In this document: one piece after another, positions 35,140-44,220 of the stretch
How positions within the stretch are numbered: the first letter of the stretch is position 1
Layout: each line of letters opens with the position of its first letter
The notes under the pieces: generated by a model
The model's input: the letters and a program-made list of their open reading frames with translations, nothing else
What the model was told of the DNA's origin: nothing
Database searches by the model: none
Source of the DNA: an uncultured Eubacteriales bacterium
Lineage (GTDB): Bacteria; Bacillota; Clostridia; Peptostreptococcales; Anaerovoracaceae
DNA length: 64,000 bases
Assembly (NCBI GenBank): GCA_902786355.1
Contig: CADABZ010000004.1
Span: 45,084-109,083, forward strand
Direction of reading: 5' to 3'
Made by a program: the position numbers and the translations under genes

Positions 35140-37815
35140 ATGAGATCAAGACATGAGATGCTCATCAAAGTCGCGACTGAGATGTGCTCGGGAGAACTTA
35201 AGATAGACAGCGAAGCGCCGGAGTATCAGGTGCTCGACTATCTTATGACCGACGATGAGCTCACTTTGCTGAGCGAAATGAAGATAGTAACGCCGTATAC
35301 GGCGGGTGCTCTGGCCAAAAAGACCGGCTTCAGCGTGGAGAAGGCCAGAAAGCTTCTTGAGGGAATGGCTGACAAGGCATACTTCCTGGACATCAAGGTG
35401 CCTAAGACCAATACAAAGCTGTATCTGCTCGTACCTTTTGCACCTGGTCTGTTCGAGTTCCAGATGACGAGGAACAACGATTTTGCCGATAAAAACCCGG
35501 AGATCGCCAGACTGTTCCGCCGTCATGGATTCGATTCGTATTTTGATGTCGGACCTGCTAATCCGATGGGCGTCGGGATCATGCGTGTCATACCTGTAGA
35601 GAAAGCTCTGCCGCCGGATGTCAAGAAGCTCACAATGGAGAGGATCAGCACCCTGCTGGATACAACTGTAGGAGGAGCATTCTGTCTCGTTCCGTGCCAG
35701 TGCCGCAGAGTCCGCCGCATAATGGGCGAGGGTACAGGAGATCTGGAAGACGGAATGTGTCTGTATACAGGTCTGCTGGCTGATTCGATGCTCCGTCACG
35801 GACGCGGAGTCAGAGTCACAAAGGAAGAAGCATACGAACATCTTCAGAGATGCGAAGACCTCGGATGTGTCCATCAGATAACGACACTTGAGAACGGCAT
35901 CACTTTTGCCATCTGCAACTGCAACCCTAAGAGCTGCATGGCTATAGGCGGTGCTACATATATCGGCGCTCCTAATATGGTAAGGAGCAATTTCGTCTCC
36001 GAAATCGATGCCGAGAAGTGCGTTGCATGCGGTCAGTGCGTGGAAGTATGCGCTGCCAATGCGCTCCGCCTCGGTCAGAAGATCTGCTCGAAGACTCCTA
36101 TCGTACATGTTCCGAAAGAGCTTCCTGACGATATCGAGTGGGGCCCGGAAAGACACGATCCGGACTATCGTGATCACAGGAAGACAGTCGTCGAGACAGG
36201 TACTTCGCCTTGCAAGACAACATGTCCGGCTCACATCGCTATCCAGGGATATATCAAGCTGGCAGCTCAGGGCAAGTACATGGATGCTCTCGAACTTATC
36301 AAGAAGGAGAACCCGTTCCCGGCTGTATGCGGAAGGATCTGTCCGCACAACTGCGAGAGCGAGTGCACAAGAGGCGAGATCGATCAGCCTATCGCTATCG
36401 ATGAGATCAAGAAGTTCATCGCTGACAGAGAGCTCGAAGCAGATCAGAGATTCGTTCCTAAGAAGCTCTGGCATCATGACAAGAAGATAGCTGTCATAGG
36501 ATCAGGTCCTGCGGGACTCTCATGCGCATATTTCCTTGCGGCAGAAGGCTACAAGGTAACTGTATTCGAGAAAGAAATGCGTCCGGGCGGCATGCTCACT
36601 ATGGGTATCCCTGCCTTCCGTCTTGAGAAGGATGTAGTCGATGCTGAGATCGATGTCCTCAGAACACTCGGAGTCAGATTCAGATGCGGTGTCGAGGTAG
36701 GTACAGATGTGACCATCCCTGAGCTCCGCGAAGAAGGCTATGAGGCATTCTATCTGGGTATAGGCCTCCAGGGATGCGGAAACCTCGGGATCCCGGGTGC
36801 GGATGCAGAAGGCGTCATCCCTGGCGTGAACTTCCTCAAGTCGATCAACCGCGGCAATGATGTAAGCCTTAGCGGACGCGTTGTCGTCATAGGCGGAGGC
36901 AGCATCGGAGCAGACGTAGCCCGCACAGCTGTAAGATACGGTGCAGAAAGTGTCGATCTCTACTGCCTTGAATCCTTTGACGAGATGCCGATGGGCGAGG
37001 AGGACAAGAGCCTCTGCGCAGAGGACGGAGTCAGGATCCACGCAGGCTGGGGACAGACAGAGGTAAAGGTAAAAGACGGAAAGTGCGAGGGCATCAGCTT
37101 CCGCAAGTGCGTCAGTGTCAGGAATGAAGAAGGAAGATTCGATCCGAAGTTCGATGATTCTGTCACTGAGACAGCTGAGTGCGAAACTGTTCTCTTCTGC
37201 ATCGGGCAGAGACCTGACTGGGGCAAACTGCTTGAGGGCACAGGAGTTGAACTCGATGCACGCGGACTTGTCATCGCAGATCCGCTTACATATCAGACGA
37301 GCGTATATGACATTTTTGCCGGCGGAGATATCTACACAGGACAGAAGTTCTGCATCGATGCAATAGCTGCAGGAAAGCAGGGCGCGATCTCGATCAACCG
37401 CGCTGTATGGGAAGGCCACAGCGTATCGCTCGCCCGTGACCGCCGCGAGTACAAGGCTCTCGACAAGAGCGATCTGGACTTCGACAATATCAGCTATGAC
37501 AATATAGCAAGGCAGGTGCCTGGCGTGAACGCTGCTAAGGTTCGCTCAAAATCCGATGAGAGACTTACCTTCACAGAAGATCAGCTCAAAAAAGAGACAG
37601 CAAGGTGCCTCGGCTGCGGCGCTACGGTCGTTGATCAGAACATATGCATAGGCTGCGGACTTTGCACGACCAGATGCAAGTTCGATGCGATCCATCTGAT
37701 CAGAAGATTCAACGAGCCGGTACGCGGCATACGCTTCCGCGGCAAATACGTCGAGAAATACCGCCGTGAACGTGAGCAGCGCATAGCACTCAAAAAGGTC
37801 AGAAAGGAACAGTAG
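35140..37815 (+). CDS. Multidomain iron-sulfur flavoprotein oxidoreductase (GltD-like core)
   Basis: 891 residues. ATG 35140 has AGGGAGAG before it. Order: a winged-helix-like segment (about 25-100); a Cys-rich region (CQC at 186-188, CNCNPKSC at 259-266); a 4Fe-4S ferredoxin motif CVACGQCVEVC (294-304); the GltD-type N-terminal cluster domain (CKTTCPAH at 358-365, CGRICPHNCESEC at 397-409); an FAD Rossmann motif GSGPAGLSC (454-462) and a NAD(P)H motif VIGGGSIGADVAR (583-595); and a C-terminal 8Cys region (CLGCG at 823, CIGCGLCTTRC near 837). It should transfer electrons between NAD(P)H and ferredoxin-like partners. The partner is unknown. The N-terminal module is also found alone in anaerobes, so this looks like a fusion. 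hypA starts 3 bp later. Confidence 0.8.
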   Translation: MRSRHEMLIKVATEMCSGELKIDSEAPEYQVLDYLMTDDELTLLSEMKIVTPYTAGALAKKTGFSVEKARKLLEGMADKAYFLDIKVPKTNTKLYLLVPFAPGLFEFQMTRNNDFADKNPEIARLFRRHGFDSYFDVGPANPMGVGIMRVIPVEKALPPDVKKLTMERISTLLDTTVGGAFCLVPCQCRRVRRIMGEGTGDLEDGMCLYTGLLADSMLRHGRGVRVTKEEAYEHLQRCEDLGCVHQITTLENGITFAICNCNPKSCMAIGGATYIGAPNMVRSNFVSEIDAEKCVACGQCVEVCAANALRLGQKICSKTPIVHVPKELPDDIEWGPERHDPDYRDHRKTVVETGTSPCKTTCPAHIAIQGYIKLAAQGKYMDALELIKKENPFPAVCGRICPHNCESECTRGEIDQPIAIDEIKKFIADRELEADQRFVPKKLWHHDKKIAVIGSGPAGLSCAYFLAAEGYKVTVFEKEMRPGGMLTMGIPAFRLEKDVVDAEIDVLRTLGVRFRCGVEVGTDVTIPELREEGYEAFYLGIGLQGCGNLGIPGADAEGVIPGVNFLKSINRGNDVSLSGRVVVIGGGSIGADVARTAVRYGAESVDLYCLESFDEMPMGEEDKSLCAEDGVRIHAGWGQTEVKVKDGKCEGISFRKCVSVRNEEGRFDPKFDDSVTETAECETVLFCIGQRPDWGKLLEGTGVELDARGLVIADPLTYQTSVYDIFAGGDIYTGQKFCIDAIAAGKQGAISINRAVWEGHSVSLARDRREYKALDKSDLDFDNISYDNIARQVPGVNAAKVRSKSDERLTFTEDQLKKETARCLGCGATVVDQNICIGCGLCTTRCKFDAIHLIRRFNEPVRGIRFRGKYVEKYRREREQRIALKKVRKEQ

Positions 37816-37818
37816 CTG

Positions 37819-38166
37819 ATGCATGAACTGACACTGCTGGTCGGGGTAACTCAGCAGATCGGAGAAGTAGTCAGAGAGAATAATATAGATCACGTCGACG
37901 CCGTCGTACTCGAGGTGGGAGAGGCCACGACTGTAGTGCCTGAATTCCTGCGTGACGGCTGGGAAGTGCTCTCGGATGAATACGATTACCTCCGCGGTGC
38001 TGAGCTGGTCATAGATATCATACCTGCTGTCTGCCGGTGCAGAGAGTGCGGTACACACTTCGCCCCTGAAGAGAATGAAGGCCGCTGCCCGGCATGTGAA
38101 AGCAGCGACCGGGAACTTGTATCCGGCACAGAATTCCTGATCAAAGAGATAAGACTGCTGGAATAA
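37819..38166 (+). CDS. hypA: HypA/HybF-type nickel metallochaperone
   Basis: 115 residues. The N terminus MHE holds the nickel-binding His2 and Glu3. The zinc site is CRCRECG...CPACES, two CxxC pairs near residues 74 and 95. HypA delivers nickel to [NiFe] hydrogenase or other nickel enzymes. No hydrogenase or other hyp gene is visible; the only neighbour is the flavoprotein 3 bp upstream, so its client could differ from the classical one. A terminator follows. Confidence 0.85.
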   Translation: MHELTLLVGVTQQIGEVVRENNIDHVDAVVLEVGEATTVVPEFLRDGWEVLSDEYDYLRGAELVIDIIPAVCRCRECGTHFAPEENEGRCPACESSDRELVSGTEFLIKEIRLLE

Positions 38167-38172
38167 TACCAG

Positions 38173-38208
38173 ACTGCCCTGCATGATCGTATGCAGGGCG
38201 GTTTTTTG
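38173..38208 (+). terminator. Terminator after hypA
   Basis: A 12-bp stem (ACTGCCCTGCAT / ATGCAGGGCGGT, one G-T) with a 6-base loop is followed by TTTTTT. Confidence 0.85.
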
Positions 38209-38295
38209 ATGTGAGCACATGCATAAGAACCCGAAATATTCAGGGATAAAGTGAATTATTTCCTTCAAAGCATGGACTTTATTACAACGAACAAT

Positions 38296-38340
38296 ATATA
38301 ATATATTTTCAATGGCGAATTCGCCTGATTTTTTGATATG
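38296..38340 (+). promoter_or_regulatory. mrp leader: -10-like box and short palindrome
   Basis: A TATAAT-like box near 38297 is followed by the 12-bp palindrome GGCGAATTCGCC (38314-38325) and TGATTTTTTG. The palindrome could fold as a 4-bp hairpin before a T run (a weak attenuator) or be a protein site. Confidence 0.3.
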
Positions 38341-38417
38341 CGGACCTATGGAAGGGCTTCCGGAAGTGCCGGCAGCCTCCGGGGCCTTAAAAGCTATAAT
38401 TCAAGTGAGGGAAGAAA

Positions 38418-39317
38418 ATGCTTAAGAATTTTGAAATCGAACCGATGATGCATCAGGCTGACGGTCAGGGATCTGCAGCTGATGAGAATTGCACACATGA
38501 CTGCAGCAGCTGCGGAGTTGACTGCCCTTCAAGAGAAGGCGGGATCCAGAAAGCTAAGCTCAATGAGCACAGCTCTGTCAAAAAGGTCATTGGTATCGTC
38601 AGCGGTAAGGGCGGCGTAGGAAAATCAATGGTCACAGCACTCAGTGCGCTTGCAGCTACAAGAAACGGCTATAAGACAGGTATCATGGATGCTGACATCA
38701 CAGGACCATCTATTCCAAGGATGTTCGGTGTTCACAGCAAGGCAATGGGATCTGAATTCGGTATCCTGCCTGAAGTCACACCTACAGAGATCAGCCTTAT
38801 GTCGATCAATCTTCTTGTTGAGAATGAGACCGATCCTGTCGTATGGAGAGGCCCTGTTATCGGCGGAGTAGTTGAGCAGTTCTGGACAGATGTATGCTGG
38901 GGAGATCTCGATGTTCTCTTCATCGATATGCCTCCTGGGACAGGCGACGTTCCTCTGACTGTATTCCAGTCACTTCCGATCGACGGCATCATCGTTGTCA
39001 CATCACCGCAGGATCTGGTAAGCATGATCGTTACCAAGGCTGTCAATATGGCTAACCTTATGAACATTCCGGTTCTCGGACTTGTTGAGAACATGAGCTA
39101 TCTCACATGCCCTGACTGCGGACGCAAGATAGAGATGTTCGGACCTAGCCAGGCAGAGGCAGTATGTGCAGCCAACGGCATCAGACTCCTTGAGAAGCTC
39201 CCGATCGATCCGGTCCTCTCACAGGAAGCAGACGCCGGCAAGATAGAATTCAACGAGGGAACCCAGATGGAATCCATCCTCGGAGTTCTCGATGCTCTCG
39301 GACTTGAGAAGAAGTAA
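38418..39317 (+). CDS. Mrp/NBP35-family P-loop ATPase (iron-sulfur carrier)
   Basis: 299 residues. The N-terminal 40 residues hold a Cys cluster CTHDCSSCGVDCPS, the 4Fe-4S site of NBP35-type members. Walker A is the deviant GKGGVGKS, switch I includes DADITGPS, and FIDMPPGTGD is Walker B. A CPDCG motif near residue 237 completes the carrier site. It likely holds and passes iron-sulfur clusters to target enzymes in the cytosol. The two iron-sulfur proteins upstream are possible clients. potA begins 26 bp later without a terminator. Confidence 0.88.
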   Translation: MLKNFEIEPMMHQADGQGSAADENCTHDCSSCGVDCPSREGGIQKAKLNEHSSVKKVIGIVSGKGGVGKSMVTALSALAATRNGYKTGIMDADITGPSIPRMFGVHSKAMGSEFGILPEVTPTEISLMSINLLVENETDPVVWRGPVIGGVVEQFWTDVCWGDLDVLFIDMPPGTGDVPLTVFQSLPIDGIIVVTSPQDLVSMIVTKAVNMANLMNIPVLGLVENMSYLTCPDCGRKIEMFGPSQAEAVCAANGIRLLEKLPIDPVLSQEADAGKIEFNEGTQMESILGVLDALGLEKK

Positions 39318-39343
39318 TTACAGATTTACAGGAGGGTACTTTA

Positions 39344-40429
39344 TTGAGCGAACTTATCAGACTCGATCATATCGTCAAGAGCTTTGATGATACGATGGTT
39401 CTTAACGGCATCGATCTCAGTGTTGCCGAAAATGAGTTTGTGACACTGCTCGGACCTTCGGGCTGCGGCAAGACGACAACTCTCAGGATAATCGGCGGCT
39501 TTGAGAAGCCGGACGAAGGCAGGGTATGGTTTGACGGCAAGGATATCACAGACCTGCCGGCCAATCAGAGACATCTCAATACAGTCTTCCAGAACTATGC
39601 TCTTTTCCCGCATATGACGGTGGGAGAGAACATAGCTTTTGGGCTGAGAGTCAAGAATAAGACAGAGCAGTATATCAAGGACAAGATCAAATATGCCCTT
39701 AAGCTGGTCAATCTTGACGGCTTCCAGAACAGGCGCATCGATCAGATGTCCGGCGGACAGCAGCAGAGGATCGCCATGGCGAGAGCTATTGTCAATGAGC
39801 CTAGGGTACTGCTTCTCGACGAGCCTCTCGGAGCACTCGATCTCAAGCTCAGACAGGAGATGCAGTACGAGCTGGTAAGACTCAAGAAAGAACTCGGCAT
39901 CACTTTCCTGTACATCACCCATGACCAGGAAGAAGCTCTGACAATGTCAGATAAGGTCGTGGTAATGAATGAAGGATACATACAGCAGCAGGGAACACCG
40001 GAGGAGATCTACGACGAGCCTGTCAACGCTTTTGTTGCGGACTTTATCGGAGACAGCAATATCCTCGACGGCGTTATGACTGCAGAGCGAGTCGTTAAGA
40101 TCGACGGCACAGAGTATCCTTGCATAGACGGAACCGAACAGGGCTTCCCGCCAAAACGCAGGGTGGATGTGGTAATAAGGCCTGAAGACATTGACATCGT
40201 CCCTTACGGACAGGGTCAGTGGAACGGCACGATAATCTCCAAGCTCTTCATCGGAGTACATTACGAGATGCTGGTACAGAGTGAGGACGGAAGTGTAGAG
40301 TGGCTTCTGCAGAATTACGATCAGCACGATGTAGGAGAGAAGATAGGTATGAAAGTCGATCCGGAGAACATCCAGATCATGCACAAACCTAAGAGTGAAG
40401 CAGAGTCAGCCATAGAGCTGGATATCTAA
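39344..40429 (+). CDS. potA: Spermidine/putrescine ABC transporter ATP-binding protein
   Basis: 361 residues. The start is TTG 39344 with GGAGGG 7 bp upstream. Walker A GPSGCGKTT, signature MSGGQQQRI, Walker B LLLDEP and the D-loop GALDLKLR are intact, and the C-terminal TOBE regulatory domain begins near residue 270. Energises polyamine import. The operon continues with both permeases. Confidence 0.92.
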   Translation: MSELIRLDHIVKSFDDTMVLNGIDLSVAENEFVTLLGPSGCGKTTTLRIIGGFEKPDEGRVWFDGKDITDLPANQRHLNTVFQNYALFPHMTVGENIAFGLRVKNKTEQYIKDKIKYALKLVNLDGFQNRRIDQMSGGQQQRIAMARAIVNEPRVLLLDEPLGALDLKLRQEMQYELVRLKKELGITFLYITHDQEEALTMSDKVVVMNEGYIQQQGTPEEIYDEPVNAFVADFIGDSNILDGVMTAERVVKIDGTEYPCIDGTEQGFPPKRRVDVVIRPEDIDIVPYGQGQWNGTIISKLFIGVHYEMLVQSEDGSVEWLLQNYDQHDVGEKIGMKVDPENIQIMHKPKSEAESAIELDI

Positions 40430-40438
40430 GGAGAAGAA

Positions 40439-41254
40439 TTGGCATCTAAGAAACGTTTTGCGGTACCTTTTATAATATGGATAATAGCAGGGACAGTGAT
40501 CCCTCTGGCATCGATCGCCTATTACGGCTTCTCGTCCCGTAGCGGCGGCTTTACTTTTGCCAATATCATGGCTATGTTCCAGCACGACCACATGCAGGCG
40601 CTTGGTCTTTCGCTTCTACTGGCTGTCATCAGCACTGTCATATGTCTGATACTTGCCTTCCCGATGGCTATGATCCTAAGGGAGAGCAAGTGGGGCAAAC
40701 AGGGCTTCCTGATCTTCGTCATCATCCTTCCGATGTGGATGAATTTCCTGCTCAGGACGATGGCATGGCAGGTGCTTCTTGAACGTCAGGGAGTCATCAA
40801 TGCGGTGATCACTGCTATGGGACTTCCGCGGCAGGAGCTTATGAATACACCGGGAGCTATCGTGCTCGGCATGGTGTATGATTTCCTCCCGTTCATGATA
40901 CTGCCTATATATAACACAGTATCGAAGATCGACAACCATCTCATAGAGGCGGCATACGATCTTGGAGCGAGCAAGGCTATGACATATGCGAAAGTCATAA
41001 TCCCGCTGTCTGTACCGGGCATCGTGAGCGGCATCACGATGGTGTTTATACCGGCACTTACAACATTCGTCATCTCCAACATGCTCGGAGGAGGCAAGAT
41101 CAACCTGATAGGCAACATCATCGAGCAGGAATTCACCGTGAACTCCAACTGGTATCTTGGATCCGGTCTTTCCCTCGTAATGATGGTATTCATTATAGCA
41201 AGCATGCTGCTGCTGCAGAAGTTCGACAAGACAGGCGGACAGAACCTGATATAG
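40439..41254 (+). CDS. potB: Spermidine/putrescine ABC transporter permease PotB
   Basis: 271 residues with six membrane segments and the EAA loop LIEAAYDLGASKAMTYAKVIIPLSVPGI that contacts PotA. The start is TTG, preceded by AAGGAG. Forms the pore with PotC. Confidence 0.92.
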   Translation: MASKKRFAVPFIIWIIAGTVIPLASIAYYGFSSRSGGFTFANIMAMFQHDHMQALGLSLLLAVISTVICLILAFPMAMILRESKWGKQGFLIFVIILPMWMNFLLRTMAWQVLLERQGVINAVITAMGLPRQELMNTPGAIVLGMVYDFLPFMILPIYNTVSKIDNHLIEAAYDLGASKAMTYAKVIIPLSVPGIVSGITMVFIPALTTFVISNMLGGGKINLIGNIIEQEFTVNSNWYLGSGLSLVMMVFIIASMLLLQKFDKTGGQNLI

Positions 41255-41266
41255 GTAAGGAAATCG

Positions 41267-42055
41267 ATGAAGAAAACACTGGGAAATATTTACATCGTTA
41301 TAATAATGCTGTTCCTGTATCTTCCGATACTGACGCTGATCGCGCTGTCCTTCAACGAGGCCAAATCGATGTCAGTCTGGACAGGATTCAGCCTGCGCTG
41401 GTATGAGGAGCTTTTCGGAAGCAAGCTCATGATGAGTGCCATAGCTAACACATTCTCGATCGCTATACTGGCTGCTCTTATCGCCACTGTTGTCGGCACT
41501 ATGGCCGTGCTCGGAATGGCAGCTATGAAGCCGAGACATGAGAACATGCTCATGGCGTTCAACAATATCCCTATGCTCAATGCGGATATCGTCACGGGAA
41601 TAGCGCTCATGCTCTTCTTCCTGATGATACACTGGCCGAGAGGCTACATGTCGATACTCTTCGCGCATACCACATTCTGCATTCCTTATGTGATACTGTC
41701 GGTAAAGCCGAGGCTCAACATGAATACAGACAGGCTTTTCGAAGCGGCTCTCGATCTTGGCGCATCCGAGAAATACGCATTCCGCAAGATCGTCATACCT
41801 GAGCTCAAGCCGGGCATCATGACAGGATTCCTCCTGAGCTTCACTATGTCTGTCGATGATTTCATCATCACTTACTTCACAAGAGGCGCAGGAATCAACA
41901 CTATATCCACGCTGATATACAGCCAGGTCAAGGTAGGCATCAGGCCGAGTATGTTCGCGCTTTCGACGATCATCTTCCTTGTAGCGCTCGTAGTGCTGAT
42001 CATCGTCAATGTGCGCCAGAAAAGGGAAGACATGCTGCTCGCGGCAGGAGCATAG
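41267..42055 (+). CDS. potC: Spermidine/putrescine ABC transporter permease PotC
   Basis: 262 residues with six membrane segments and the EAA loop FEAALDLGASEKYAFRKIVIPELKPGI. The conserved FSMSVDDF-like segment (FTMSVDDFIITYF) is typical of PotC. It is the last gene of the unit; the polyamine-binding protein PotD, which usually follows, is absent and the next gene is unrelated. Confidence 0.92.
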   Translation: MKKTLGNIYIVIIMLFLYLPILTLIALSFNEAKSMSVWTGFSLRWYEELFGSKLMMSAIANTFSIAILAALIATVVGTMAVLGMAAMKPRHENMLMAFNNIPMLNADIVTGIALMLFFLMIHWPRGYMSILFAHTTFCIPYVILSVKPRLNMNTDRLFEAALDLGASEKYAFRKIVIPELKPGIMTGFLLSFTMSVDDFIITYFTRGAGINTISTLIYSQVKVGIRPSMFALSTIIFLVALVVLIIVNVRQKREDMLLAAGA

Positions 42056-42082
42056 ATCACACTGAATATGACATTTGCAAAC

Positions 42083-42107
42083 AAAAGGGCATTGCTGTGC
42101 CCTTTTC
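42083..42107 (+). terminator. Probable terminator after potC
   Basis: A 9-bp stem AAAAGGGCA / TGCCCTTTT; the T run is inside the stem and short outside. A TATAAT box follows directly at 42111 and probably drives the next operon. Confidence 0.6.
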
Positions 42108-42147
42108 GTGTATAATAGATTTAATATATTGAAAGGTGTTACTTGAA

Positions 42148-43263
42148 ATGACTGACAATAGTATTGTGTATATCGACTGGGAGACTCTGATCTCATTCAT
42201 GACAGATGCTTTCGAAGCGTACGGTGTACCTCGTGAGGAAGCTGAGATCTGCGCAGACGTGCTCGCAGAAGCCGACCGCCGCGGTATAGACAGCCACGGA
42301 TGCAACCGCTTCAAGCCTATCTATATAGACAGGTTCGAGAACGGCACACTGCTTCCTGTAACTGATATAGAGATACTGAAAGAAACTCCTACGACCCTTG
42401 TCATGGACGCTCACGACGGAATGGGCATGGTGGCAAGCTACAGGATGATGGAGCGCCTGATAGAAAAGGCTAAGACTTACGGCATGGCCGGAGGAGCGAT
42501 CCGCAATTCCACACATTACGGAATTGCAGGATACTGGTCCAACATGGCAGCCAGAGAAGGCCTCATAGGACTTACCGGGACCAACGCCAGACCGTCTATA
42601 GCTCCGACCTTCGGAGTGGAGAACATGATGGGGACCAATCCGCTTGTTTTCTCGCTTCCTACCGACGAGGAGTTCCCTTTCTGTATCGACTGCGCGACTT
42701 CAGTAGTCCAGAGGGGCAAGATCGAGTTCTACGCCCGTCAGGGCAAGGACACTCCTGCAGGCCAGGTCATCTCGCAGGACGGAACAGCGATGACTGACAG
42801 TGAGGAGATACTCAAAGCGCTGGTCAGCGGGACCGCAGCTCTCGCACCTCTCGGAGGGATAGGCGATGAGATGGCCGGATACAAAGGCTACGGATATGCA
42901 GCAGTAGTCGAGATCCTCTCCGCAGCTCTTGCCGGAGGCCAGTTCATGAAGGCTCTGACAGGAAGAGATGCAGAAGGCAATCCGCAGATGTATCACCTCG
43001 GACATTTCTTCTTCGTGGTCGATCCTGATGCATTCATGGGACGAGAGGAATTCAGAAAGACCGCAGGGAACATCCTCAGAGAGCTCAGAGCGTCTAAGAA
43101 AGCTCCGGGTCATGACCGCATATACACAGCCGGCGAGAAGGAATATCTTGCATGGCTGGACAGAAAAGATAAAGGAGTTCCGATCAACGCTTCAGAGAGG
43201 AAAGATCTTACAGCAGTCCGCGATAAGCTCGGTCTGCCATACAAATTCAGCTGGGAGGAATAA
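42148..43263 (+). CDS. Ldh-family NAD(P)-dependent oxidoreductase (malate/lactate dehydrogenase type 2)
   Basis: 371 residues. ATG 42148 has GAAAGGTG 9 bp upstream; the longer frame would begin with GTG without a site. The family (MDH2/YlbC/AllD) is shown by ADRRGIDSHGCNRF, the NSTHYGIAGYWSNMA active-site His region, MMGTNPLVFSLPT and the cofactor region DCATSVVQRGKIE. Members oxidise a 2-hydroxy acid (lactate, malate, ureidoglycolate, sulfolactate) to the 2-oxo acid. Substrate unclear. It begins a four-gene unit with rmlA (2 bp gap), an ATP-grasp ligase and an esterase. Confidence 0.88.
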   Translation: MTDNSIVYIDWETLISFMTDAFEAYGVPREEAEICADVLAEADRRGIDSHGCNRFKPIYIDRFENGTLLPVTDIEILKETPTTLVMDAHDGMGMVASYRMMERLIEKAKTYGMAGGAIRNSTHYGIAGYWSNMAAREGLIGLTGTNARPSIAPTFGVENMMGTNPLVFSLPTDEEFPFCIDCATSVVQRGKIEFYARQGKDTPAGQVISQDGTAMTDSEEILKALVSGTAALAPLGGIGDEMAGYKGYGYAAVVEILSAALAGGQFMKALTGRDAEGNPQMYHLGHFFFVVDPDAFMGREEFRKTAGNILRELRASKKAPGHDRIYTAGEKEYLAWLDRKDKGVPINASERKDLTAVRDKLGLPYKFSWEE

Positions 43264-43265
43264 TA

Positions 43266-44168
43266 ATGAAAGGAATAATACTTGCCGGAGGAGCCGGCAC
43301 CAGGCTGTATCCGCTGACTATAGTCACATCAAAGCAGCTTCTGCCGGTATATGACAAACCGATGATCTATTATCCGCTGTCGACCCTTATGCTTGCTGAG
43401 ATCCGCGAAGTGCTCATCATCAGCACACCGGAAGACACACCGAGGATAAAGCAACTTCTTGGAGACGGTTCCCAGTTTGGGATGGAGCTGTCATATGCTG
43501 TTCAGGAAAAACCTGAAGGCCTCGCTCAGGCTTTCACTATCGGCCGCGATTTCATAGGTGACGATGCCTGTGCTATGGTTCTCGGTGACAATATATTCTA
43601 TGGTAACGGTCTCAATCACAAGCTGCTTGATGCAACGAGTGATGCTGAGAACGGAAAAGCCACGATCTTCGGATACTATGTTGAGGATCCTGAGCGCTTC
43701 GGCATCATGGAATTCGAAAAAGAGAGCGGCGATGCACATGGCGTGCGCGTTCTGTCGGTAGAGGAAAAACCTAAGAATCCTAAGAGCAACTACGCTATCG
43801 TAGGCCTGTATTTCTATCCGAAGGGTGTAAGCGATATGGCAGACAATGTTAAGCCGAGCGCAAGAGGCGAGCTTGAGATAACGACCCTCAACGATATGTA
43901 TCTGCAGGAGGGAAGACTCAATGCCCAGCTCCTCGGAAGAGGTTATACATGGATGGATGCAGGCACATTCGACAGCCTTCAGAGGGCAACGGATTTTGTC
44001 AGCATGATCGAACAGTATCAGGGCATGAGCATATCCGCTCCGGAGGAGATCGCCTACCACTTCGGCTGGATCAGTGATGATCAGCTGAGAGAAAGCGCTG
44101 CCCGCTACGGCAAGAGCCCGTACGGCGAGAGACTGATGGCAGTACTCGAAGGCAAGGTCGTACTCTGA
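43266..44168 (+). CDS. rmlA: Glucose-1-phosphate thymidylyltransferase
   Basis: 300 residues. The nucleotidyltransferase signature GIILAGGAGTRLYPLT is at the N terminus, with SKQLLPVYDKPMIYYPLSTLMLA, MVLGDNIFYGNGL (metal Asp) and TWMDAGTFDSL. It makes dTDP-glucose from dTTP and glucose-1-phosphate, the first step to dTDP-rhamnose and related sugars. rmlB, rmlC and rmlD are not adjacent. GGGAGG lies at the end of the upstream gene, so translation is coupled. Confidence 0.95.
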   Translation: MKGIILAGGAGTRLYPLTIVTSKQLLPVYDKPMIYYPLSTLMLAEIREVLIISTPEDTPRIKQLLGDGSQFGMELSYAVQEKPEGLAQAFTIGRDFIGDDACAMVLGDNIFYGNGLNHKLLDATSDAENGKATIFGYYVEDPERFGIMEFEKESGDAHGVRVLSVEEKPKNPKSNYAIVGLYFYPKGVSDMADNVKPSARGELEITTLNDMYLQEGRLNAQLLGRGYTWMDAGTFDSLQRATDFVSMIEQYQGMSISAPEEIAYHFGWISDDQLRESAARYGKSPYGERLMAVLEGKVVL

Positions 44169-44220
44169 CAGACTTATATACAATCAGATAATCATATATA
44201 TAAAGAAGAGGGGGGACTGA

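Noticed and set aside
35146-36477. 443-codon minus-strand open frame over the flavoprotein gene
   Set aside because: Shadow of the strong codon bias of the plus-strand gene, which has obvious Fe-S and FAD motifs.
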